A DNA stretch of 64,000 nt, taken from positions 1 to 64,000 of the forward strand of contig JAFYWF010000060.1 of assembly GCA_017558145.1 (NCBI GenBank), given 5' to 3'. The notes beneath the pieces are model-generated. The model was not told the DNA's origin. It worked only from the letters and a program-made list of their open reading frames with translations, and ran no database searches. This document shows, in pieces, positions 16,507 to 25,683 of the stretch (position 1 is the first letter of the stretch; every line of letters begins with the position of its first letter). The stretch is from Lachnospiraceae bacterium (GTDB taxonomy: Bacteria > Bacillota > Clostridia > Lachnospirales > Lachnospiraceae). A program made the position numbers and the translations under genes.

Positions 16507-16628
16507 GTATGTATAGAAGGCATAAGTTGAGAGGATATAGTTATATCTCAATTTTGCTTATGCTCGTGTGCCAGGGCAAACTCGCAAAGCGTGATGTTTG
16601 TGGTTTTAGTGTAAAGGGGGAAAATAAG

Positions 16629-18164
16629 ATGTTTTGTACAAAATGTGGTGCAAAAGTGTCAGATTCATCTGTGTTTTGCGTGAAATGTGGTAACAGATTA
16701 AAAAAAGAACAGACTTCTAACCAGGAGAAAAAGGTGCAAGAGGTAGTTTGTGAACCCGTGCAAACTCCAAAAAAAAAAGAAAAAAAGAAAAACAGTTTGA
16801 AAGTAGTAATTCTATTACTTTGTTTATTGATTGTGCTGGGCTTGGCTTTTTTGGCAATCTTAATTTTTGGAACGAAGAATTTTACTTTGTTTTCGGAAAA
16901 GAAGGATAAGGTAGAATCGGAAGAGGTAGAAGCAGTAGAAGAATTATCCTTGGAAGAACAGTTGGATGAAATCGAGAAGCTGATTGCGGACGGTAAATTA
17001 GAAGACGCAAAAGAAAAATATGAAAGTATGAAGGACGAAGAAAGTTCAGAACAACTTTATTTAAATGGTGCTGATATTTATTTGAAGCAAGGAGATTATA
17101 TTGGAGCATTGGCAATCTTGGAAGAAGGTTTGCAGAAAGTATCCTCGGATCGAATTGCAGATCGAATTAGTTATATTAAAAATAATGTGGTATTAGTAAG
17201 TATTACGTCCACTTGGGGAGATTGTAATATTAGTCAGCAGTATGATGACTTTGGGAATTTATTAGTACAGCAAAAATATAATGATAATTATGAGTACACA
17301 GGTTGTGAAGAAAATCAATATGATACCAAGGGAAGAAAAACAAACAGTGTAGTGTATGATGAGAGTGGAAAAGTTACTACTAAGTACGAATATGTTTATG
17401 ATGAATTGGGTAATTTGGTGTGTTCGTTAGAATATAGTAATAATGATAAATTATCAGCCACACATCAGTATGGTTATAATGAATTTGGGAAGCAGATTAT
17501 TTGTGAAGATTACGACAGTAAAGGCAAGCTTGTTTGGAGTACAAAAACCGAGTATGACAGCCAGGGAAGAAAGATATCTGACGGCGGTTATAACAACAAA
17601 GGCAAGTTAAAAAGCAAGGTTGAAACCATCTATAATACAGATGGTACAGTGGCTAAAATGGTTCGATACAATGAACGTAATAAGGTAGTAGAGTGGAATG
17701 AAACAGAATACGATGCCAACGGAAATGAAATAAAACATATTACCTATAATGATCGTAATAAGATTGTTTATTACATTCAGACAGAATATGATGCCAACGG
17801 AAAGATAACAATGAAAACCAGACACAACGCGGATGGAATTGTTATAAGCAGAAAAGAATATGATGTTTTAGGAAATGTAAAAACTGAAAACCTGGGAGAA
17901 CAACAGAATGTATACGAATATGGTTATCGCTACGTAGGAGATGTTCTCAGTGAAAATGAAATTCAGGATGTTTCAGGGAAAATAAAAATATCAAAAACCT
18001 TATGTTATCGTAATGTGCCTAAAATGGATGCAGCGTACAAAGGAAAAGTATATACGGATAAAACATACGAAATCATTGGAGAAACAGAAGATTTTTATCA
18101 ATTATCCAATGGTGTATATATAGAAAAGAGTTTTGCAGGAATTGCTTATGCAACGATAGAATAG
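16629..18164 (+). CDS. Zinc-ribbon membrane protein with YD-like repeats
   Basis: 511 residues, first gene of the operon. An N-terminal zinc ribbon (C3-x2-C6 ... C17-x2-C20, MFCTKCG/FCVKCG), a lysine-rich linker and one membrane span (about 57-80) precede an acidic linker. Helical TPR-like repeats follow (about 105-165). Residues about 185-430 contain a tandem repeat of ~20-24 residues resembling YD repeats (YDDFGNLLVQQKY, YDTKGRKTNSVVY, YDELGNLVCSLEY, YDSQGRKISDGGY, YDANGNEIKHITY). The C-terminus looks like a short beta domain. The start at 16629 follows AAAGGGGG. It probably faces outward as a binding or scaffold protein; the function is unknown. Confidence 0.85.
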   Translation: MFCTKCGAKVSDSSVFCVKCGNRLKKEQTSNQEKKVQEVVCEPVQTPKKKEKKKNSLKVVILLLCLLIVLGLAFLAILIFGTKNFTLFSEKKDKVESEEVEAVEELSLEEQLDEIEKLIADGKLEDAKEKYESMKDEESSEQLYLNGADIYLKQGDYIGALAILEEGLQKVSSDRIADRISYIKNNVVLVSITSTWGDCNISQQYDDFGNLLVQQKYNDNYEYTGCEENQYDTKGRKTNSVVYDESGKVTTKYEYVYDELGNLVCSLEYSNNDKLSATHQYGYNEFGKQIICEDYDSKGKLVWSTKTEYDSQGRKISDGGYNNKGKLKSKVETIYNTDGTVAKMVRYNERNKVVEWNETEYDANGNEIKHITYNDRNKIVYYIQTEYDANGKITMKTRHNADGIVISRKEYDVLGNVKTENLGEQQNVYEYGYRYVGDVLSENEIQDVSGKIKISKTLCYRNVPKMDAAYKGKVYTDKTYEIIGETEDFYQLSNGVYIEKSFAGIAYATIE

Positions 18165-18205
18165 TCCTGTGAAAAGAATGGTATATATTTCTAATGAGGA
18201 AGAAT

Positions 18206-19879
18206 ATGAAAAGATGTTATGGATGTTTTGAAGTGATTTCAAAACCGGAAGAACCTTGTTCTAAGTGTGGTTTCTTGTTTCATCAGCATCATCCTCCTAA
18301 ATGGGTGTTGGCACCGGGAACCTTATTGAATAATAAGTATGAAATCGGTAAAACAATTGGTGAAGGTGGATTTGGTATTACATACTTGGCATGGGATATT
18401 AATATGGAGACCAAAGTTGCAATTAAAGAATACTATCCCGGATATTTGGTCAATCGAGATGTAACAAAAACAGACGGAAATAAAATTCTTACATCTTTGA
18501 GTGATGATGAGAGCGTTTTTAAACAAGGATTAAAAAAATATGTGAAAGAGGCTGCCGCGTTATCACAGTTTTTTGAATTAACAGGTATTGTATCAGTAAA
18601 AGATTTTTTCTATGAAAATGATACTGCATATATTGTAATGGAATATATCGATGGTGTTTCTCTGAAAAAATTTTTAGCCAAAAGAGGCGGGAAAGTACCT
18701 GTAGAAGAAGCATTACAGCTAATAGAACCGGTGATAAAGTCATTAGCAGTAATCCATAAGAAAAAATTATTACATCGAGATATTAGTCCAGACAATATTA
18801 TGTTGGATAAAAACGGGAATGTTAAATTAATTGATTTTGGTGCTGCAAGATACTTTGAGCAAGAAACAGATCAAAGTATGACAGTGGTGTTAAAACATGG
18901 ATACGCACCTATTGAACAGTATTCCAGAAATGGCGAGCAGGGAGCATTTATAGATGTCTATAGTGTATGTGCGGTTTTATATCGAATGATTACCGGAAAG
19001 ATGCCTGCTGAAGCTGCCGAGAGAGTACAACAAGATAAGTTGGTACCGATATTAAATTTAGAACCTAAGGTGCCTAAATATATTGCAGAAACCATTGAAA
19101 AAGGGTTATCGGTTTATGCAAAAGACAGGTACCAAAGTATGGAGGAATTATATAAAGAACTGTATAGTTCTTGGCAGAGTCGTTTCTCCAAAGGAATGTC
19201 AGAAATTACAGATCGTGTTTATCGATTGGTGAAAAAAATATTGATTATTTTGATTATATGTCTTTTGGTGGTTGTTGGTGTAGGAATTATATATCGCATG
19301 AATAGTGATAAGATAGATTTTTATATTAACGAGGTAAAAGAAATATTTATAGAAGAACCAGCCAAAAGCAATGATTTTGATGACAGCAAGGATCAGGAAG
19401 AGGTAGAAGTTAAAAAAAGTAAAACAGAGAAAACTCAAAAAGAAACCAATCCTATCAAGGAAGAAAAGGTAGTTGTTGTAGAAGATATCGGTTTGCAAAA
19501 AGAACCTGTCAAACAAGAAACCAATGAATTTCAGAAAGTAGAACAACAAGAAGCAGTTGTTACCATAGATCCACGTGTAGAACGGGGGATTATGGTTGCC
19601 AGAGATGGCTATTTGAATGGAAGAAAAGAAACTTTGACGGTAGGAGAAATTTTGGATGCTTTTTCAGAGTCTCCCGGTACATGGGATGGATATGTAGATG
19701 AAAATAATCAGGTCTATATCTATTATCAGGGAATGAGGGATGGTAGTAGTTTTGCCATCGAGTTTTCTGTTTATTCTGATGATACCTTTAAGGTAACAGG
19801 AGCAGCACAAAATGGAGAAATTTTGAATCATTATTCAGAATATTTTCAACATATTTTAGAGGAAACAGGAGTGTGGTAA
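18206..19879 (+). CDS. Membrane Ser/Thr protein kinase with zinc ribbon
   Basis: 557 residues. An N-terminal zinc ribbon (C4, C7, C18, C21) is followed by a Hanks-type kinase domain (about 45-320). It has the glycine loop IGEGGFGITY, the lysine in VAIKEYYP, catalytic HRD at 190-192 (HRDISPDN), DFG at 210-212 and a GYAPIEQY activation segment, all consistent with activity. A membrane span (about 345-363) leads to a charged linker and a ~110-residue outer C-terminal domain (TVGEILDAFSESPGTWDGYV ... FAIEFSVYSDDTFKVTGA). It has no PASTA repeats, unlike PknB/PrkC. The ATG at 18206 has GAGGAAG at 5-7 bases; the ATG at 18194 has none. Likely phosphorylates its operon partners (inference). Confidence 0.92.
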   Translation: MKRCYGCFEVISKPEEPCSKCGFLFHQHHPPKWVLAPGTLLNNKYEIGKTIGEGGFGITYLAWDINMETKVAIKEYYPGYLVNRDVTKTDGNKILTSLSDDESVFKQGLKKYVKEAAALSQFFELTGIVSVKDFFYENDTAYIVMEYIDGVSLKKFLAKRGGKVPVEEALQLIEPVIKSLAVIHKKKLLHRDISPDNIMLDKNGNVKLIDFGAARYFEQETDQSMTVVLKHGYAPIEQYSRNGEQGAFIDVYSVCAVLYRMITGKMPAEAAERVQQDKLVPILNLEPKVPKYIAETIEKGLSVYAKDRYQSMEELYKELYSSWQSRFSKGMSEITDRVYRLVKKILIILIICLLVVVGVGIIYRMNSDKIDFYINEVKEIFIEEPAKSNDFDDSKDQEEVEVKKSKTEKTQKETNPIKEEKVVVVEDIGLQKEPVKQETNEFQKVEQQEAVVTIDPRVERGIMVARDGYLNGRKETLTVGEILDAFSESPGTWDGYVDENNQVYIYYQGMRDGSSFAIEFSVYSDDTFKVTGAAQNGEILNHYSEYFQHILEETGVW

Positions 19880-19885
19880 AATGTG

Positions 19886-21448
19886 ATGAAGTGTGAACAA
19901 TGTGGAAAAGAATTGAAGCAAGGGGCTAAGTTTTGCAGTTCTTGTGGTAACAAGGTAACGCCAAGGATAGAGGTGGAAAAGTCGGATAAAGGACAAAAAA
20001 CATTAGTGATTATTCTTGGAATTCTTCTTTTATGTATTTTGGGAGGTATTATTGGTGTGCTGTTTGGTTTAAAGAAAAATGGCATGGATTTTTGGAAAAA
20101 CAGTTCTTATCAAAATGCAGAAGAAGGGGAAGAAGAGGAGTCTTTGGCCATAGAAGAAAGCTATGATTTGTTGGTCTGTGTACCTGTAGAAAGTATGTCT
20201 TTAAGAGAAACACCGGGATTTGGTGAAGATATTATTGTAGAATTGAAGCCGGGAACCTATTTAAAATGGTATGGAGAATCCGTAGTTGTAAATGAAACGG
20301 AATTCTATAAGGTAACATTAAAAGATAGTGGTGAAGAAGGATATTTGTCTGCAAGATATTGCGTGGATGTAGACTTTGATTATGAATGTGTGGAACAAAA
20401 GTTAGATATCGTAGAAACCAAGACAGCATTATATACTTACGAGATGATGTTGGAGGATATTGATACTCTATGTAATCAGTATCCTGACAGATTGCAGGAT
20501 AATATGATAGCCTATAGTGCGGATGGACGGGAAATCCATGAGATTATTTTAGGAAATCCGGCAGCAGAAAATCATATTATGATGCAAGCGGGAATTCATG
20601 GAAGAGAATATATGACCAGCCAGTTAGTAATGAAAATGTTGGAGTATTATGCTTGTTTCTATGAAGAAGGTAGTTTTGATGGAGTTTCTTATCAGGATAT
20701 TTTTGATAAAACCGCTATTCATGTAGTTACTATGAGCAATCCCGATGGAGTTACGATCAGTCAGTTGGGAGTAGAAGCCCTAAATAATAGTTATTTTGCA
20801 GATATTATTTATGAAAGCTACGAACGGGATAAAGGAACTCTAGCCTATGAAGAAGACTCCAATGGGGATATGAATTGGAATGATTATTATAAAAAGGCTG
20901 GATATAATAGAGAAGCTTCCGGTCATTTCAGAGAAATCACCTTTGAAGAGTATCAGAGAATATGGAAAGCAAATGCCCGGGGAGTTGACCTAAATAACAA
21001 TTTTGATGCCGATTGGGCAGCAATTGATTTGAAGAAAGCTCCGTCCTATGGCAGTTTCAAGGGAGATTATCCGCTATCTGAATCTGAGAGTCAGGCGTTG
21101 GTAGAGATGGCATATAAGCATGATTATAAGTGCTTTTTAAGTTATCATGCTAGAGGTCAGTTGATTTACTACGATGTAGTAGGTAACTCTTTAGAAAATT
21201 CGCAGGCATCATTGGATTTAGCAAATGCATTGGATGATTGGATTAAGTATGGTCCGGTGAATACTGCAGGAGCATATAATGTTAATTTGGGCGGTTTTGG
21301 TGACTGGGTACAGTTATCATTGAATAAGCCAAGTGTCACCATTGAAAATGGAAAAAGACCATGTCCGTTAGAAGCAGATGAGTTTACGGCTATCTGGTAT
21401 CGACACCGTGAGTCTTGGGCAATGTTAGGAAAACAATATTTTAAATAA
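19886..21448 (+). CDS. Zinc-ribbon, SH3 and M14-carboxypeptidase membrane protein
   Basis: 520 residues: an N-terminal zinc ribbon (MKCEQCG ... FCSSCG), a membrane span (about 39-61), an acidic linker, a bacterial SH3-like domain (about 95-165) and an M14 metallopeptidase domain (about 180-518). Zinc ligands are H238 and E241 (GIHGREY) and H421 (SYHARG); the general-base Glu is about 487 (SVTIENG). The canonical substrate-binding GVDLNRN motif reads GVDLNNNF, so the Arg that usually binds a C-terminal carboxylate or equivalent is Asn. SH3 plus M14 suggests action on cell-wall peptides outside the cell. It starts 6 bases after the kinase stop; a GTG at 19883 is an alternative. Confidence 0.88.
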   Translation: MKCEQCGKELKQGAKFCSSCGNKVTPRIEVEKSDKGQKTLVIILGILLLCILGGIIGVLFGLKKNGMDFWKNSSYQNAEEGEEEESLAIEESYDLLVCVPVESMSLRETPGFGEDIIVELKPGTYLKWYGESVVVNETEFYKVTLKDSGEEGYLSARYCVDVDFDYECVEQKLDIVETKTALYTYEMMLEDIDTLCNQYPDRLQDNMIAYSADGREIHEIILGNPAAENHIMMQAGIHGREYMTSQLVMKMLEYYACFYEEGSFDGVSYQDIFDKTAIHVVTMSNPDGVTISQLGVEALNNSYFADIIYESYERDKGTLAYEEDSNGDMNWNDYYKKAGYNREASGHFREITFEEYQRIWKANARGVDLNNNFDADWAAIDLKKAPSYGSFKGDYPLSESESQALVEMAYKHDYKCFLSYHARGQLIYYDVVGNSLENSQASLDLANALDDWIKYGPVNTAGAYNVNLGGFGDWVQLSLNKPSVTIENGKRPCPLEADEFTAIWYRHRESWAMLGKQYFK

Positions 21449-21468
21449 AAATACAAAAGGAGAAAATT

Positions 21469-23715
21469 ATGTTTTGTGAAAATTGTGGAACAAAATTAGA
21501 TGAAAGTGCTGTGTTTTGTCCGGAATGCGGAGTAAAAGTAGAAGTAGAAGAGCAAAATACGCAGGAAACAGTGGTTGTGGAGAGAGATTTAGATGATGAA
21601 AAAACAGTCATTTATGAAAAATCTGCAATCAAAGAAACCATGGAACAGGTAAAAACGGAAGAAGCTGAAGAACTTGTTGCAGAAGTAGTAGTGGAAGAAG
21701 CTGAAGAACCTGTTGCAGAAGTAGTAGTGGAAGAAGCAATTGCAGAAGAGGCAGCAGAACCGGCAGAAGATAAGAACGAAGTAGTAGCTCAGCCGGCTGT
21801 GTCTAAGGTGAAATATTGCCATGAATGTGGTGCGGCAAATGGTGAAGAAGATGCTTTTTGTTATGCTTGTGGAGCTTCTTTTGGCCAAGGTGGAAAGAAG
21901 AAACCATCCATTAAGTTACCGATAATTTTGGGAGCAGCGGGAGTAGCTGTGGTTGCAGTTATTTGTGTATTTGCATTTATTTTATCCCATGTTGGAAAAA
22001 AAGAATCTTTAATGTATTTAAAAGATAATGAAATCATGGAATTGGTAAAAAAAGAAGGTATTTCTATTGGTGATTCTGCTTATGAAGATGAAGAAGAAAT
22101 TTATGGTCCTAACGCATATTTAAAATATGATATAGGATTTTCAGAAGATGGAAAATATATGTTTTTCCCACAGGATTATGAAAATGGATACTTTACTTTG
22201 TACTATAGACCGGTAAATAATCCAAAAGCAGAAAGTCAAAAAATTGATTCAGATATTGCGTCTTATTCTATTTTGAAAAATAACAAAGTAGTGTATTTGA
22301 AAGATGATGAACGTTTATATATTTCTGATTTAAAAGACAAAGAAAAAGTAGCTTCGGATGTTTTAGGATATGCAGTTTCAGTTGATAATAAGAAGTTGGC
22401 ATGGATGGCAACAGAAGATCGTCAGTTATACATTTGTAGCGTGGATAAACCGGAGGATAAACAAAAATTAGATTCCGATGTAACTTCAGTTGAATATTAT
22501 TCTGATGATATGAAGGATGTTATTTATCTCAAAGAAGATGATTTATATCATATATCAGGCGGAAATAAAGAAAAGATTAAATCTGATGTTTTTGCTGCTG
22601 TAGCTATAGTTACAGATAAACAGGATGTAATTTATTATTTTGTGGAAGAGGATGAAGGTACCGGATATGAGACCTTTATTCATGATGATTATGCACAGGC
22701 AGATGCAGCAATGTCCGAACCACGCATAGAAGATTATCAGCGAGTAGAGATGCAGCAAAGCTTCTGGGGATTAAGAGAAGTCGTAGTTACTGATGACAGT
22801 TACTATACTGCATGGGATGAATACAATAATAAAGTTTATAGAGATTACATTAGAGAATCATTTGAAGAAAATGATGATTATGCAAAATATCAGACTATGT
22901 ATTGTTATGATATTAAAAAGAAAGAAAGTGAAAAATATACCCAAGGTTTATTCAGAGACAATTCTGTTTACCAGACATCGGTATTTTTCTATAATAAAGT
23001 TAATGAAGAAGAGATTGAAAAAATCAATTTATCAGAATTGGTAAACATGAGTGAATGGGAAATTAGTAATGAAATCGATAGAATTATTAGCGAAGCCATG
23101 AATACATATCTTGTGTACAATGGAAAAGAGGTTGAAGTAGATATCGATTATAGCGAATATGAGCCACCACATTATGTGGATTATCTTGATGAAAAGAATC
23201 AAGAAGTATATTTTGCATTGAGTAATCGTAAAGATGCGGATGATGAGGATTTCACTTATGAATATACCTTATTTAAAGTTGACTTTGGAAAAGGCGATGT
23301 AGAGGTATTTGCAGAAAACTTTAACCGAATCGCATTAGGTAATGAAGATGGTATTTACTATCTGGTAGAAGCAGAGGAAGAAGATGGTGGTACTGTTGGA
23401 GAATTATACTTTAATGATACAAAAATTGATTCTGATGTTTCTGTAGGAAGTGTAAAATTCTTAGATGATGGTACCGGTGTTATGTATTTAACAGATTTGG
23501 ATAGTGAAAACTATGAAGGAACATTGAAGATTTATAAAAATGGAAAAGATATAAAGATTGCAGATGATGTTGCATCTTATGAATCCAATGAATCCGGTAA
23601 AATTATATTCCTTCAGGATTATAATTTTAAAAAGAACCGTGGGGAATTGAAATTATACAGTGGAAAAGAAGCTGTATTAATAGACAGTGATGTAACAGCA
23701 ATTTTATATTATTAA
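21469..23715 (+). CDS. Zinc-ribbon membrane protein with large beta-rich outer domain
   Basis: 748 residues. It has two zinc ribbons, at 3-20 (MFCENCG/FCPECG) and about 117-134 (YCHECG/FCYACG), separated by a very acidic, repeat-containing linker. A membrane span (about 150-173) follows. The ~570-residue outer part has regular short strands with KxDSDV and YYLKDD-like elements (KIDSDIASYSILKNNKVVYL, KLDSDVTSVEYYSDD, KIDSDVSVGSVKFLDDG, KIADDVASYESNESGK). They recur about every 40-60 residues and suggest a beta-propeller. No catalytic motif is seen. It is a likely sensor or scaffold; AAAGGAG precedes the ATG. Confidence 0.85.
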   Translation: MFCENCGTKLDESAVFCPECGVKVEVEEQNTQETVVVERDLDDEKTVIYEKSAIKETMEQVKTEEAEELVAEVVVEEAEEPVAEVVVEEAIAEEAAEPAEDKNEVVAQPAVSKVKYCHECGAANGEEDAFCYACGASFGQGGKKKPSIKLPIILGAAGVAVVAVICVFAFILSHVGKKESLMYLKDNEIMELVKKEGISIGDSAYEDEEEIYGPNAYLKYDIGFSEDGKYMFFPQDYENGYFTLYYRPVNNPKAESQKIDSDIASYSILKNNKVVYLKDDERLYISDLKDKEKVASDVLGYAVSVDNKKLAWMATEDRQLYICSVDKPEDKQKLDSDVTSVEYYSDDMKDVIYLKEDDLYHISGGNKEKIKSDVFAAVAIVTDKQDVIYYFVEEDEGTGYETFIHDDYAQADAAMSEPRIEDYQRVEMQQSFWGLREVVVTDDSYYTAWDEYNNKVYRDYIRESFEENDDYAKYQTMYCYDIKKKESEKYTQGLFRDNSVYQTSVFFYNKVNEEEIEKINLSELVNMSEWEISNEIDRIISEAMNTYLVYNGKEVEVDIDYSEYEPPHYVDYLDEKNQEVYFALSNRKDADDEDFTYEYTLFKVDFGKGDVEVFAENFNRIALGNEDGIYYLVEAEEEDGGTVGELYFNDTKIDSDVSVGSVKFLDDGTGVMYLTDLDSENYEGTLKIYKNGKDIKIADDVASYESNESGKIIFLQDYNFKKNRGELKLYSGKEAVLIDSDVTAILYY
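21661..21732 (+). repeat. 36-bp in-frame tandem duplication
   Basis: Two adjacent 36-bp copies (21661-21696, 21697-21732) with one mismatch encode EAEELVAEVVVE and EAEEPVAEVVVE in the acidic linker between the two zinc ribbons. Linker length here is probably variable. Confidence 0.9.
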
Positions 23716-23733
23716 AATACGACGAGGATAAAA

Positions 23734-25665
23734 ATGTTTTGTTCAAAGTGTGGAAATCAGTTGAAAGAAGGGGTTAAATTTTGTCCTGCCTGCGGAAATG
23801 CTACAGGGAATCAGTCCCCTTCTCATAACAAAGAAATAAACCAACCTGTGGTTAAGAATGTTGAACAGACAGAGACGATGAAGTCACAAGGAAAGGCATT
23901 CCCTAAGATAATTATTATCTTAGGGTTGCTGTTTGTAATTGCAGGTTTGTTATGTGCCGCAGGTTTTTTGTTCTTTCGTTCCGAAACAAAGGATTCAGAG
24001 GATTTAACTTTTGAAGGCCAGCTAAAAAAAGCGGAAGAATATATGGAACAGAAAGAGTATGAAGATGCCATTGGTTATTATAAAGCGGCTTTGAAAATGG
24101 ATGATGAAGCAGTAGACGTTTATATCGATATGGCAAAAGCTTATGTGGAATTGGAAGATTTTACAAAAGCACAGAAAATTTTGGAAACAGGATTAGAAAT
24201 CACAGATTCTAAAAAAATAAAAGATTATTTGGATAAAATTATCAAGCAAAGCTCCGGAGAGGATATTTCTGAAGAGACCGAAGAGGTATATACCGGAGAA
24301 AAAACGGATATCAATATTGAAGTTCGTCAGGTGGATAATTCTAAATTCCCGGAAATTACGCTATATGCAAGTGTAACGGATATGACGGGAAACACAATTA
24401 CTAAGTTAGATAAAACAGATTTTGATATTACAGAAATTGATCAGTACGGAAATATCATGGATGCTTCCATTGATGATGTGTATCAGGTGTTAAATGAAGA
24501 TAATATTAATGTTAACTTAGTATTAGATGCCAGTGGCAGTATGGATACTTCCAGTAAGATGCAAAAGGCAAAGAATGCAGCCAATGCTTTTGTAGATCAG
24601 ATTGAAATGACAAAAGGGGATAAAGTAGAAGTTATTTCTTTTGATGATTTTGTATATTTGGAACAAGATTTTTCTTCCCAGAAAGATTTGGTTACTAATG
24701 CAATCAGTTCTATCACCACAGGTGGCATGACAGCTTTATATGATGCTATTTATGCAGGGTTATTCCAGACCTACTATCAAGAGGGAGCTAAATGTGTTAT
24801 TGCCTTTACTGATGGTTTGGAAAACTCCAGTAGTTATACCTATAATGATGTTGTTGATATGGCAAAAAATACGGGGATTCCGGTATTTATCATAGGAATC
24901 GGAGAAGAATATGATATGTCAGAGCTTCAGGAATTGGCTACACAATGTTCCGGTAAGTATTATTCTGCTGATGTACAGGATTTGGAAACGATTTTGGAAG
25001 ATATTTATATTAGTATTTATAGAGAACAGCAAGATTATTATGTAGTAAAATATACAGCAGACGACAGAAGCAATGTAACACAATTTAGAGATGTAGTTTT
25101 GGAAACCTCCAAATCTACGGAATTTAGTGGTTCTTATAGAAAATCCTATGTACCACAGGCAGATATTAGTGGAGCGTTTTCAGACAGCTATATGAATGTT
25201 GATTATATTCTTGATTTTTCCAGTCAGAGTGCTGTGAACGAAAATGATTTGGCAGGCCTTAGCTTGGCAGAGCTTCGTTTGGCAAGAAATGAAATTTTTG
25301 CAAGACATGGAAGACAGTTTAGAGATAGCATGTTGAATCAATGGTTTTATTCTAAAGTTTGGTATTTGAATATTTCACAAAAATATTCACCGGATGATTT
25401 TGATAGGATTTCTCCAAGTCCTTTAAGTAAATTAGAATCAGATAATGCTAATTTTATCAAAGCGTATGAGCAAGAAATTATGAGTACTCAAGATATTTTC
25501 CCTAACGCTAACAGCATTGTGTTATCGGAATATGACCTGGCTCTTAGTAAGCCGGTATTGAAAACTGCTTTAGAGCAGATGCGTACCTATACGGAAACAG
25601 ATGTTTTAAAAGAAAATATTCAGTTGGTTCAAGACGCTATTAATAAGGAGGATGTACAATATTAA
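23734..25665 (+). CDS. Zinc-ribbon membrane protein with TPR, VWA and YARHG domains
   Basis: 643 residues: zinc ribbon (MFCSKCG ... FCPACG), a membrane span (about 57-81), TPR-like helices (about 95-170) and a von Willebrand A domain (about 258-430). The VWA domain has an intact metal-binding MIDAS D265-x-S267-x-S269 (VLDASGSM), a Thr in GGMTALYDA and Asp in FTDG. A C-terminal YARHG domain (about 505-575, LAELRLARNEIFARHGRQF) completes it. VWA domains bind protein ligands through a metal ion; YARHG domains are found on extracytoplasmic proteins linked to the cell wall. It lies 18 bases after the previous stop. Likely an outer-face adhesion or assembly factor of the complex. Confidence 0.92.
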   Translation: MFCSKCGNQLKEGVKFCPACGNATGNQSPSHNKEINQPVVKNVEQTETMKSQGKAFPKIIIILGLLFVIAGLLCAAGFLFFRSETKDSEDLTFEGQLKKAEEYMEQKEYEDAIGYYKAALKMDDEAVDVYIDMAKAYVELEDFTKAQKILETGLEITDSKKIKDYLDKIIKQSSGEDISEETEEVYTGEKTDINIEVRQVDNSKFPEITLYASVTDMTGNTITKLDKTDFDITEIDQYGNIMDASIDDVYQVLNEDNINVNLVLDASGSMDTSSKMQKAKNAANAFVDQIEMTKGDKVEVISFDDFVYLEQDFSSQKDLVTNAISSITTGGMTALYDAIYAGLFQTYYQEGAKCVIAFTDGLENSSSYTYNDVVDMAKNTGIPVFIIGIGEEYDMSELQELATQCSGKYYSADVQDLETILEDIYISIYREQQDYYVVKYTADDRSNVTQFRDVVLETSKSTEFSGSYRKSYVPQADISGAFSDSYMNVDYILDFSSQSAVNENDLAGLSLAELRLARNEIFARHGRQFRDSMLNQWFYSKVWYLNISQKYSPDDFDRISPSPLSKLESDNANFIKAYEQEIMSTQDIFPNANSIVLSEYDLALSKPVLKTALEQMRTYTETDVLKENIQLVQDAINKEDVQY

Positions 25666-25683
25666 TTGTGCATGTGAAAAGAG

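Noticed and set aside
16570..16602. GGGCAAA and CGCAAAG near the first zinc-ribbon gene resembled a c-di-GMP-I (GEMM) riboswitch
   Set aside because: The order and spacing do not leave the GNRA-capped P2 stem, and no downstream P3 with receptor is seen. The bases are better explained by a small hairpin.
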